A stretch of DNA of 62,000 nt from Tubiluchus corallicola (taxonomy: Eukaryota; Priapulida; Priapulimorpha; Priapulimorphida; Tubiluchidae): NCBI GenBank assembly GCA_030141605.1, contig JAQGDQ010000152.1:1-62000 (forward strand), written 5' to 3'. Position 1 is the first letter of the stretch, and each line of letters begins with the position of its first letter. The notes under the pieces are model-generated. The model was not told the origin of the DNA and made no database searches. It saw nothing but the letters and a program-made list of their open reading frames with translations. Below are positions 1 through 12,100 of this stretch, one piece after another. The position numbers were made by a program, and so were the translations under genes.

Positions 1-2345
1 AAACTTTAACTTTGGGTATAACTGAAATTGAGTTGACATTTCCTTTAAACTAAACACATTACTCAAGTCTACTTCGTATTAAACGGAAATGAAATATGGC
101 AGTTGTATGTATGATCATTGACGAATTGCATTAATATCAATAAAAAAGTTATGTTTCGATAGACAACAATAGCTTCCCTGCTAAGGAATAAGCAGAGTCA
201 TTAAATAAATGATGAAAATTCTCATGGAAAAAATAGTTTATCCAACCATTGGTGAAAAATAACCCACTGGCAGAGAAATGATTTAAATTATTTTTTAAAT
301 CAGCAAAGAAAAGGGTATAACACAAATGCATGTTTATAAACGGCTTAATGCATCTGCCACCAAATTTTGTGAACCTGCCACATGATCAACTGTGAATGCA
401 ACGGCACACACAAGATTATCACCAAAGTAAAAGGGTCATCAGGGGAGGCATCGGGAAAGAATCAGATTTCGGTCCCTACTTTCTATTTCAAATTCTCCCG
501 GCGGGGACCCAGTCACGTTGACTGTCCAACCTTAGATATTAAAGTGTTAACTACATGCAACAGTGACTCGCCATAGAGTAACCCGTGTTTGACGTAATTT
601 TATACAAACCAATATATAAAGCTAGCTACCCTGACCAAAACTCCTCCTTAATTGAACATAACCTTCCATACCAAAGTAATTCACAAAAACACGTTATAAT
701 CTATTTTCAGTGGATTATTACTAGGAGAAAAAGAATACATAAAGATAGGAAAGGAGAAATCATCGACTTTATAAAGTATTTTCTTTTCGTATTTTCTGCA
801 TAAAAAAAATTTGAAAAATGTCAGCTAACATTGAACAACAATTTCCCCCACTGGTTTTGCTTTAATTTTCTGAAAGTCAAGGTCTCAAAATGTAACAAAT
901 GTAAATGTAAATCAATAGCTTCCTTAAATCTGATCTGATCAAAGGTAAAGCAACGATAGTTATCAAAGCACACTCTACTAAAAACTGTTTTTGAAACCAG
1001 CACATAAATACTTATTCAGTTAATTAAAAACATTGTTCAAAATGCCATACTCAACTAATTTCAGTTCTGATTTTGGGCATAAAGTAGAAAAATAAAAAAT
1101 TAAGCAGAAGAAATATTTATTCTGATAAATTTTGCCAAAAATTCGATATTAAATTTTTTGATACAAAACGCATTAACCTCTGAATTTTTAGCTGTAGCAC
1201 CACAAAATCTCCTAAAACAATAAATAACAACCATTAAGCCTTTATTAACTAAAACTGAAAGCTGTTTTGTTGAACACTAACTAGCTCCTGCGGAAAATTC
1301 ACTTTTGTGTTTATAAACAAAAATTATCATCTTTACACCTTATCGTAAAATCTAAAAGCAAAGCATTTTGATGAAGAAAAACAATATCTTCCATAGGCTC
1401 ATCCAGCAAAACTTCAAACTAACATTTTTGCAAATGACCACGAAGTTACTAGTCCGCTTTACCTGCTGGAGCAATAACGCATCTATTATGAAAACGTTTC
1501 ATAAAATCCTTTACACCGCCTATTTTTCAAAAATTTCATCTATTTGCTTTTACCAACAATTGACGCATTCCCTGTCTAATTTAAATTTTGTATGCATTTT
1601 CGTAATAAATTATTAACGGGGAAATAAATAGTATGCCAATCTTTAAATTCCGATGCAATATATTTAGCTCAAAGACCAAAAGCTCAAGAACCTCCTTATG
1701 TTTAATCATATTAAATTGTATATCCTGGCGATATTAAGATCACTAGGAACGAAGTGGTTACGTAGTTTGCACAAAAAATGAAATTTGGTGCAATCGCAAT
1801 CAGTACTAAGAATCTTTTTACATTCTTAAAAATCCGAAGAATTTAAAAATTTATTATAATTGAAAATTACAGTCTTAGAAAATGTGTAGTATACTCCGAA
1901 GTAAATTTTCAACACTACTGCCTCTAAATATGGATTTTGTCAATTTGCTTAAATGAGAACTAGAATTCAACTCAACTGTCCAGAACAGGTATTGCTTTTT
2001 CTGCATAAACAAACGAAGCACTCCAACAGGTAAGTACAAACCATTTTAAGTGACAGGGGTGAGGAGATGATGAAATGAAAAAAACACATAGAGTAATGCA
2101 AGTCAAGCAAGCCATTTACTATCAAAATTAACACACACACCTCACAGCTATTTGCACTTACATATTTCCCCAACTGAACAGTACATAGCTTATAATTTTT
2201 TAAATAGCTAAAGGCTTAATGTCATGAACGATGATGATGATGACGATGACGACGATGCTGATGATGATGGTAATGTTACAACCTTTAGATTCATTATTAC
2301 TTCGCTGTCCATGCATCTCCCATGGCTAAACTTTTTTTTGTTTAG
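1..2345. other. No supported gene; upstream flank or intron
   Basis: AT-rich sequence with only short open frames and no recognisable domain. The first EGF exon at 2346 begins in phase 1, so at least one earlier exon with the signal peptide must exist. I could not find it here, so it may lie outside the window. A GAT/GAC triplet microsatellite occupies about 2228-2270. Confidence 0.6.
2228..2270. repeat. GAT/GAC triplet microsatellite
   Basis: An imperfect run of GAT and GAC triplets lies about 75 bases before the first EGF exon, inside presumed intron or upstream sequence. Confidence 0.85.
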
Positions 2346-3123
2346 ATGCCATTGACGAGTGTAATTCTAATCCTTGTCAGAATGGAGCAACCTGTGAAAA
2401 TGAAATCAATAAATACACTTGCACTTGTGTGGCAGGATACACTGGAACTAAGTGTGAACAAAGTAAAGCTTGCTATGATGTTTTTTTCAGATTGTATCAA
2501 AATGTACTTCATTCCCTATAATGAGTACTTTAGTTAAAAATGCTACATTAACAAAATAACTATGTAAGACATTTCACTGTGTTCTGCTGTACAATACTTG
2601 CATTATTTTGATTAAATAATTTTTAGATATAGATGAATGTGCATCAAGTCCTTGCCTAAATAATGCCACATGTCATGATAGAGTCAATGCATACGATTGT
2701 GCCTGTGCTGCGGGATATACTGGAGCTAGGTGTCAACATGGTAAGTAATAATTATAACAGACAGACTGTTCCTAATGAGATCATTAGAATAACCATGTGG
2801 CAACTGTCAGAGAGTTTGCAATTAGTTGCCAACAGTACCAGTTAACAAAGCAGTTCAGACTTTAGAGTTTGCTCTCAGAGAAAAAACTCTCTTGTCTAAA
2901 ATGCAATAATAGTGACAATGACATCGACACTTTATTGAATGGCTTTAATACTTATTTAAATAAATTGGGTAATTTCCATCTTTTTAATGTGTAAGTTGCT
3001 TCTGTTTAGAAATTGATGAATGCTCATCCAATCCTTGTCAGAATGGAGGTACTTGTAAGAATGAAATCGATAGCTATATTTGTTTGTGCTTCAATGGATA
3101 TACCGGAGATGAATGTGAAACAA
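2346..3123 (+). CDS. EGF exons 1-3
   Basis: Exon 1 (2346-2462) begins DECNSNPC after A-I, exon 2 (2627-2740) DECASSPC, exon 3 (3010-3123) DECSSNPC. Each has six cysteines in EGF spacing, a pyrimidine-rich acceptor and a GTAAGT-like donor. Exons 2 and 3 belong to the family amplified downstream. Confidence 0.8.
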
Positions 3124-6100
3124 GTAAAACATTTCATGACGCTTTGTATTTTTGCACATATTATGATAGCGCAGTGTAGTAGTAGTCTAACAATTGTAAC
3201 ACAAGTTTTGGAATTATCATAATTTACCATTTAATTAAATAAAAATGCAAAGCATTTTTTCTTTTTCTTTTTCTTTTTCTTGTAATGTAAGGTATACAGT
3301 AACATAGCAAATCCTGAAATATGTCATTGCAATAGCTATCATTCTGTGGCATAGATATCAACGAATGCTCATCCATTCCTTGTTTCCATCAGAACATGGA
3401 CTATGGAGCAAGGATTTGATGAGCATTCATTGATATTTCTAAAAAACAGACAGCTGTTGCTTTATATTGTTGCTGGATTTGTTGCGTCACTGTAAGTTAA
3501 TGCATGATATTCGAGTAATACTTTAATATACAGCGATGTAACAATTTCGGCAATATTTTTACCTAATAGCTCTTTTTTAGATATAAATGAATGCGCATCT
3601 GATCCTTGTGTCCATGGTACATGTTCTGATAAAATTCTCATACATTTGCAATTGTCAATCTGGGTATACTGGAAATAAATGTGACACATGTTAAGATGAG
3701 TGTTTTTTATGCATTGTATCTACAGTGTATCTTATTCCCTAAGATAACTACTTTAGTCAACAAATGATACGCTTGCATTTCATTGTTTTCTGCTACACTT
3801 GACTTAGCAAATATTGCAATATTTTGAATAATTAATTTTTAGATATTGATGAATGTGCATCAAGTCCTTGCCTAAATAATGCCAAATGTCAAGATAGAGT
3901 CAATGCATATGATTGTTCCTGTGCTGCTGGATATACTGGAACTAGGTGTCAACATGGTAAGTAATAATTATAACAGACTATTCCTATTGAGATCATTAGA
4001 ATAACCATGCGGCAACTGTCAGAGAGTTTGCAATAAGTTATTGACAGTACTACACAAAGCAGTTTAGACTTTAGAGTTTGCTGTCAGAGAGAAAAATCTC
4101 TAATCTAATATGCAATAACAGTGACAAAGGCATCGACACTTTATTGAATGGCTTAAGTACGTGTTTAAATTTTTGTGCATATTATGATATTACGCAGCGT
4201 ATATTACGCAGTGTATTAGTAGTTTAACAGTTGCTGCATCACTGTATCTTAATGCATGACATATGAGTAATACTTCAATATACAGTCATGTAACAAGTTC
4301 GGCAATGTTTTTACCCAATAGCTCTTTTCTTTAGATATAAATGAATGCGCATCTGATCCTTGTGTCCATGGTACATGTTCTGATACAATTAACTCATACA
4401 TTTGCAATTGTCAATCTGGGTATACTGGAAATAAATGTGACACAGGTAAAGACGGATGTTTTTTATGCATTGTATCTACTGTGTATCTTATTCCCTAAGA
4501 TAACTACTTTAGTCAACAAATGATACGCTTACATTTCATTGTTTTCTGCTACATATGACTTAGCAAATATTGCAATATTTTGAATAAATAATTTTTAGAG
4601 ATAGATGAATGTGCATCAAGTCCTTGCCTAAATAATGCTACATGTCATGATAGAGTCAATGCATATGATTGTTCCTGTGCTGCTGGATATACTGGAACTA
4701 GGTGTCAACACGGTAAGTAATAATTATAACAGACTATTCCTATTGAGATCATTAGAATAACCATGCGGCAACTGTCAGAGAGTTTGCAATAAGTTATTGA
4801 CAGTACTACATAAAGCAGTTCAGACTTTAGAGTTTGCTGTCAGAGAGAAAACTCTCTTGTCTAAAGTGCAATAATAGTGACAATGACATCGACACTTTAT
4901 TGAATGGCTTTAATATTTATTTAAATATATTGGGTAATTTGCATCTTTTTAATGCATTTGTTGCTTCTGTTTAGAAATTGATGAATGTTCATCTAATCCT
5001 TGTCAGAATGGAGGTACCTGTAAAGATGAAATCGTCAGCTATATTTGTTTGTGCATCAATGGATATATAGGAGATGAATGTGAAACAAGTAAAACCTTTC
5101 ACGATGCTTTGTATTTTTGCACATATTATGATAGCGCAGTGTAGTAGTAGTCTAACAAATGTAAGACAAGTTTTGGAATTATCAAAATTTACCATTTAAT
5201 TAAATAAAAATGTAAAGCATTTTTTCTTTTTCTTTTTCTTGTAGTGTAAGGTATACAGTAACATAGCAAATCCTGAAATATGTCATTGCAATAGCTATCA
5301 TTCTGTGGTATAGATATCAACGAATGCTCATCCATTCCTTGTTTCCATCAGAACATGGACTATGGAGCAAGGATTTGATGAGCATTCATTGATATTTCTA
5401 AAAAACAGACAGCTGTTGCTTTATATTGTTGCTGGATTTGTTGCGTCACTGTAAGTTAATGCATGATATTCGAGTAATACTTTAATATACAGTCTTGCAA
5501 CAAATTCTGCAATATTTTAACCCAATAGCTCTTTTCATTAGTTATCAATAAATGCGTATCTGATCCTTGTGTCCATGGTACATGTTTTTATAGAATCAAC
5601 TCATACATTTGCAATTGTCAAGCTGGGTATACTGGAAATAAATGTGACACATTTTAAGACGAGTGTTTTTTATGTATTGTATCTACAGTGTACCTTATTC
5701 CCTAAGATAACTATTTTAGTCAAAAGATAACACACTTACATTTCATTGTTTACTGCTACACATGACTTAGCAAATATTGCAATATTTTGAATAATTAATT
5801 TTTAGATATTGATGAATGTGCATCAAGTCCATGCCTAAATAATGCTACGTGTCATGATAGAGTCAATGCATACGATTGTTCCTGTGCTGCTGGATATACT
5901 GGAACTAGGTGTCAACATGGTAAGTAATAATTATAACAGACTGTTCCTATTGAGATCATTAGAATAACCATGCGGCAACTGTCAGAGAGTTTGCAATAAG
6001 TTATTGACAGTACTACATAAAGCAGTTCAGACTTTAGAGTTTGCTGTCAGAAAGAAAAATCTCTAGTCTAATATGCAATAACAGTGACAAAGACATCCAC

Positions 6101-9100
6101 ACCTTATTGAATGGCTTTAATATTTATTTAAATATATTGGGTAATTTGCATCTTTTTAATGCATTTGTTGCTTCTGTTTAGAAATTGATGAATGTTCATC
6201 TAATCCTTGTCAGAATGGAGGTACCTGTAAAGATGAAATCGACAGCTATATTTGTTTGTGCATCAATGGATATATAGGAGATGAATGTGAAACAAGTAAA
6301 ACCTTTCACGATGCTTTGTATTTTTGCACATATTATGATAGCGCAGTGTAGTAGTAGTCTAACAAATGTAAGACAAGTTTTGGAATTATCAAAATTTACC
6401 ATTTAATTAAATAAAAATGTAAAGCATTTTTTCTTTTTCTTTTTCTTGTAGTGTAAGGTATACAGTAACGTAGCAAATCCTGAGATATGTCATTGAAATA
6501 GCTATCATTCCATGGCGTAGATATCAATGAATGCTCATCCATTCCTTGTTTCCGTCGGAACATGGACTATAGAGCAAGGATTTGATGAGCATTCAATGAT
6601 ATTTCTAAAAAAAGACAGCTGTTGCTTTATATTGTTGATGGATTTGTTGCGTCACTGTAAGTTAATGCATGATATTCGAGTAATACTTTAATATACAGTC
6701 TTGCAACAAATTCGGCAATATTTTAACCCAATAGCTCTTTTCATTAGTTATCAATGAATGCGTATCTGATCCTTGTGTCCATGGTACATGTTTTTATAGA
6801 ATCAACTCATACATTTGCAATTGTCAAGCTGGGTATACTGGAAATAAATGTGACACATTTTAAGACGAGTGTTTTTTATGTATTGTATCTACAGTGTACC
6901 TTATTCCCTAAGATAACTATTTTAGTCAAAAGATAACACACTTACATTTCATTGTTTACTGCTACACATGACTTAGCAAATATTGCAATATTTTGAATAA
7001 TTAATTTTTAGATATTGATGAATGTGCATCAAGTCCATGCCTAAATAATGCTACGTGTCATGATAGAGTCAATGCATACGATTGTTCCTGTGCTGCTGGA
7101 TATACTGGAACTAGGTGTCAACATGGTAAGTAATAATTATAACAGACTGTTCCTATTGAGATCATTAGAATAACCATGCGGCAACTGTCAGAGAGTTTGC
7201 AATAAGTTATTGACAGTACTACATAAAACAGTTCAGACTTTAGAGTTTGCTGTCAGAAAGAAAAATCTCTAGTCTAAAATGCAATAATAGTGACAATGAC
7301 ATCGACACTTTATTGAATGGCTTTAATACTTATTTAAATAAATTGGGTAATTTCCATCTTTTTAATGTGTAAGTTGCTTCTGTTTAGAAATTCATGAATG
7401 CTCATCCAATCCTTGTCAGAATGGAGGTACTTGTAAGGATGAAATCGATAGCTATATTTGTTTGTGCTTCGATGGATATACCGGAGATGAATGTGAAACA
7501 AGTAAAACATTTCACGACGCTTTGTATTTTTGCACATATTGTGATACGCAGTGTAGTAGTAGTCTAACAATTGTAACACAAGTTTTGGAATTATCATAAT
7601 TTACCATTTAATTAAATAAAAATGCAAAGCATTTTTTCTTTTTCTTTTTCTTTTTCTTGTAATGTAAGGTATACAGTAACATAGCAAATCCTGAAATATG
7701 TCATTGCAATAGCTATCATTCTGTGGTATAGATATCAACGAATGCTCATCCATTCCTTGTTTCCATCAGAACATGGACTATGGAGCAAGGATTTGATGAG
7801 CATTCATTGATATTTCTAAAAAACAGACAGCTGTTGCTTTATATTGTTGCTGGATTTGTTGCGTCACTGTAAGTTAATGCATGATATTCGAGTAATACTT
7901 TAATATACAGTCTTGCAACAAATTCTGCAATATTTTAACCCAATAGCTCTTTTCATTAGTTATCAATGAATGCGTATCTGATCCTTGTGTCCATGGTACA
8001 TGTTTTTATAGAATCAACTCATACATTTGCAATTGTCAAGCTGGGTATACTGGAAATAAATGTGACACATTTTAAGACGAGTGTTTTTTATGTATTGTAT
8101 CTACAGTGTACCTTATTCCCTAAGATAACTATTTTAGTCAAAAGATAACACACTTACATTTCATTGTTTACTGCTACACATGACTTAGCAAATATTGCAA
8201 TATTTTGAATAATTAATTTTTAGATATTGATGAATGTGCATCAAGTCCATGCCGAAATAATGCTACGTGTCATGATAGAGTCAATGCATACGATTGTTCC
8301 TGTGCTGCTGGATATACTGGAACTAGGTGTCAACATGGTAAGTAATAATTATAACAGACTGTTCCCATTGAGATCATTAGAATAACCATGCGGCAACTGT
8401 CAGAGAGTTTGCAATAAGTTATTGACAGTACTACATAAAGCAGTTCAGACTTTAGAGTTTGCTGTCAGAAAGAAAAATCTCTAGTCTAATATGCAATAAC
8501 AGTGACAAAGACATCCACACCTTATTGAATGGTTTAGTACTTATTTAAATAAATTGGGTAATTTGCACCTTTTTAATGCGTTTGTTGCTTCTGTTTAGAA
8601 ATTGATGAATGTTCATCTAATCCTTGTCAGAATGGAGGTACCTGCAAAGATGAAATAGATAGCTATATTTGCTTGTGCGTCAACGGATATACCGGAGATG
8701 AATGTGAAACAAGTAAAACCTTTCACGATGCTTTGTATTTTTGCGCATATTATGATACGCAGTGTAGTAGTAGTTTAACAATTGTAAGACAAGTTTTGGA
8801 ATTATCAAAATTTACCATTTAATTAAAATAAAATGAAAAGCTATAAACTGAAGACAATTCCAATCAGTGTTTGACGTTACACAACATTACGCTAAGTTAA
8901 TCAGTGTTACATTCAGTGTGACATTATTGCATATTTTTTCCTTACATTATAGTACAATGGCTTTATCAACTTCGTTGTTTTTCTTCAGATATAAATGAAT
9001 GCTTGTCGAATCCTTGTAAAAATGGAGCTACCTGTACAGACGAAATCAATAAATACAGTTGTACCTGTCTAAATGGATTTACTGGAGTTGACTGTGGACA

Positions 9101-12100
9101 AGGTGAACAATTAACAAAATATTTTTATAAAGGCTAACGTATTGGTAATATGCTAGAAAAGTTTTAATAACTTGTACAACAGAGTAAACAAGCTATAGCG
9201 ATGAAATTACCCATCCATTAAAAAGTGAAATATGTATAAAAGCTCTCAATTTTACTGTTTAATATTATCTCAGGGAAATTTATTCAACATGGCTGCTTAG
9301 TCGTGTCCAATCAAATTTTAATTGGGCTGTATCGATAACAGTAAAAGTCTTCATTAATATACAATAATTACATTAATTAGTTTAATTTCGGGCGACATTC
9401 AATCTAGATCCAGCTATTAGCAATTATATGGCATTTTAATACTATTAGTGTTAGAATAAACGTAGGCATGCGAAAATTTAAATGCTAATAGCTATCTTTT
9501 AACAGCATGTTCTGACTAGTGAGTTTTCTCGTGTTACTCTGAGGACACTAATCATAATCTGACATGCACATCTCTTTTCACAATGAAAAGTGCTGAGGCA
9601 ATCACACTAAAGAGTAACTCTCATGAAATCAACTAATAGCAACTGTTTGCAATAACTTGTCAAAAGTAACTCGTGAGGCAGTTCACATTTGGTAGTTTAT
9701 TGTAAGAGAGAAAATGCGCAACAGAAAACTCACTAGTTGGAACATTGACTGTTTTTATTAGATATTGACGAATGTGCATCTATTATTTGTAAGAATGGAG
9801 CTACATGCAAAGATGGAATCGGTAACTACACTTGCATTTGCGATTCAGGATACACTGGAGTTAACTGTGGGCAAGGTAAAATACATCATAATTTTTGCAG
9901 GTTACGTTTCCCTTGTAATTGTAGTTTGTTCCTACAAATGAGAATATTTTACTGTTTCTTGTCCATTTTAAGGACAGCCATCTTGACATGTGGCATTTCA
10001 TGAGAAGAGTTGTTTTTACTAGATATCAACGAGTGCTCATCCAATCCGTGTGTGAATGGCTCATGTTCTGATGCACATAATGCATACATTTGTACTTGTG
10101 ATGCCGGATATGTAGGGACTCATTGTGACCAAGGTAAAACATTATCAAAGTGTCTGTTCTAGAAAATGCTCTGAAATCTGAATAAAGCAAACATGGATAT
10201 GGTTTGTCTAATATGTCCAAAAATTATTATTATAAGAATTTTTTGTGAAGGGTTATATCTGTCAAGAGATTTGAACCTAATGAGTATTAGCGTTCTTTAC
10301 TGTTTCAGATTTTAGATAAGTTTATATGTCTTGCATCTTCTCACTTCTATAGAAATACCTTTCTTCTCTAGATATTAATGAATGCCAGTCTAATCCCTGT
10401 AGATATGGTGCAACGTGTATAGATGGAATCAACAAATACACTTGTACTTGTGTTCCTGGATTTACTGGACGCACTTGTGGGGAAGGTAAAAGCTGCCACA
10501 ATGTTTGATATTATAGGCAGAAATTAACAAAACATAAATAAGAAAAAAGGACAATATGTACATTTAGTTCGTTACTAATACTATGAAATTTTGCGTTGCA
10601 GTTTGTCTGCTACAGATTTTTTCGTATTTCAGAGTTTGCAATAGGATCCCGACAGCACCACGCAAAGTGATTCAGATTTAGAGTTTGCTGTCTGAGAGAA
10701 AACTCACTAGTCTAAACTGCATAACACAGACAATGACCATGACACTTTATTGAATCGTTTAAGTACCTATTTAAATATATTTACATCTTTTAATGCGTTT
10801 ATTGCTTCTGTTTAGAAATTGATGAATGTTCGTCTAATCCTTGTCAGAATGGAGGTACTTGTAAAGATGAAATCGATAGCTATATTTGTTTATGTGTCAA
10901 CGGATATACCGGAGATAAATGTGAAACAAGTAAAACAGGTATAAGCAGTGTAGTTTAACATTGTTTAACAGGTTTCAAAATTAGACATTTCATCGTAATG
11001 TCTATGTAATGTAACGTATAAAGTAATGTGGCAAATCCTGAAACAATCCTTGTTTACGTCAGAATTATAAATTTCCTTCATATACTGCAAATAAATGTGA
11101 TATAGGTAAAGACTGGAGCTATGTCTGCTCCTATGCAGGTCATTAAGAAGATAGGAAAACTTGAAACTCAGTCTAGCATTTAATAATTTTGCTAATTTGA
11201 GTAGTTCAGAAATAAAATTTTTTGTGACGTGAATTACGTTGGCTTGTCAAATTATTACATTGTTGCTGTGTTTATTTTTGTGTTGACTGATTTGCAGGAG
11301 TTAGATTTGAACAAGGTTAAAATTGTCATAAGTTTTATTATGGTTTGCAGATTGCAATTCGTATAGTAAACTGATTTTCAAATTTTTGGATTCACTTAAA
11401 ATAAATGAGTAATTGGTGTGCAGCAACAAATCCACTTTTTAATAAAACTTTATTAAGTTTTTAATGGCTATATTATTTTTCTTCAGTTGCCGATTATTGC
11501 ACGTCTAATCCTTGCAAAAATGGAGGAACATGTAATGAGGGAGGTGATGTGAGTTACGTTTGCTCTTGCACTGCAAATTTTACTGGAGTTAATTGTGAAG
11601 CAGGTAACAGCTCCAGTGTAATTAGTAATAATTATTGCTAATTGTAGTTAATAAAGTTGGAATCTTATTAGTGGCAGGATTTTGCTACAAGTAAGGCTTT
11701 ATTCGGTTCCTACAGATATTACCAAAAGTTTGAACAGTTTAACCATGTAAAATTAGAATAAAAATTACTTACACTTAGTGACATGTATGAAATCACGAAT
11801 GAGCACAACGTTTTGTTATAACAATATATGCAATAAAAAATTTTGTAATGATATTATCTAAGTGTTAGGCGCGTGCAAAAGATATCTGGTAGAAACTTGT
11901 TTGATGCCAGGTATTTGCGCAAACCCAAACGCTGGCTTTTTTATGTTTTTCAATTGTTTACATGCTGTAAGCACTTATAGCAAGGGAGTTCGTGAGAATG
12001 TGTGTTATGTCATCAGGTTGGGCAGGGCCAAACATGGCTTGCGAACTGTCTATTGCAGATGTTATTGCAGTTGTTGTTTTTCTCATTGCTGCAGATGAGT

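Larger units (their letters stand above)
2627..8830 (+). repeat. Tandem array of about 1.2 kb EGF exon-pair units
   Basis: Copies of the same [10 protein letters not shown] exon start at 2627, 3843, 4599, 5806, 7012 and 8224. Spacings are 1216, 756, 1207, 1206 and 1212 bases. Within a unit the order is: DIDEC exon, EIDEC exon, a TTTCTTTTTC tract, an inverted-repeat relic and a decayed INEC exon. Introns match as closely as exons by eye, which points to recent unequal crossing-over. The 3843-4598 unit has lost about 450 bp including its EIDEC exon and hairpin, but is the only unit that keeps an intact INEC exon (4335-4445). The last unit is truncated after its EIDEC exon. Confidence 0.9.

Noticed and set aside
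382-576. Short plus-strand frame with N-C-E-C-N-G resembling half an EGF and a GTAAAA after it
   Set aside because: The remaining EGF cysteines and an in-frame acceptor are absent; the match is only a few residues.
2229-8830. CRISPR-like array
   Set aside because: The repeats are roughly 1.2 kb exon-intron units in a eukaryotic gene, not short repeats with unique spacers.
11862-12098. 78-codon cysteine-rich frame before the Ig exon
   Set aside because: There is no known spacing of cysteines, no splice sites in phase with the neighbours, and it sits between intact exons that join without it.
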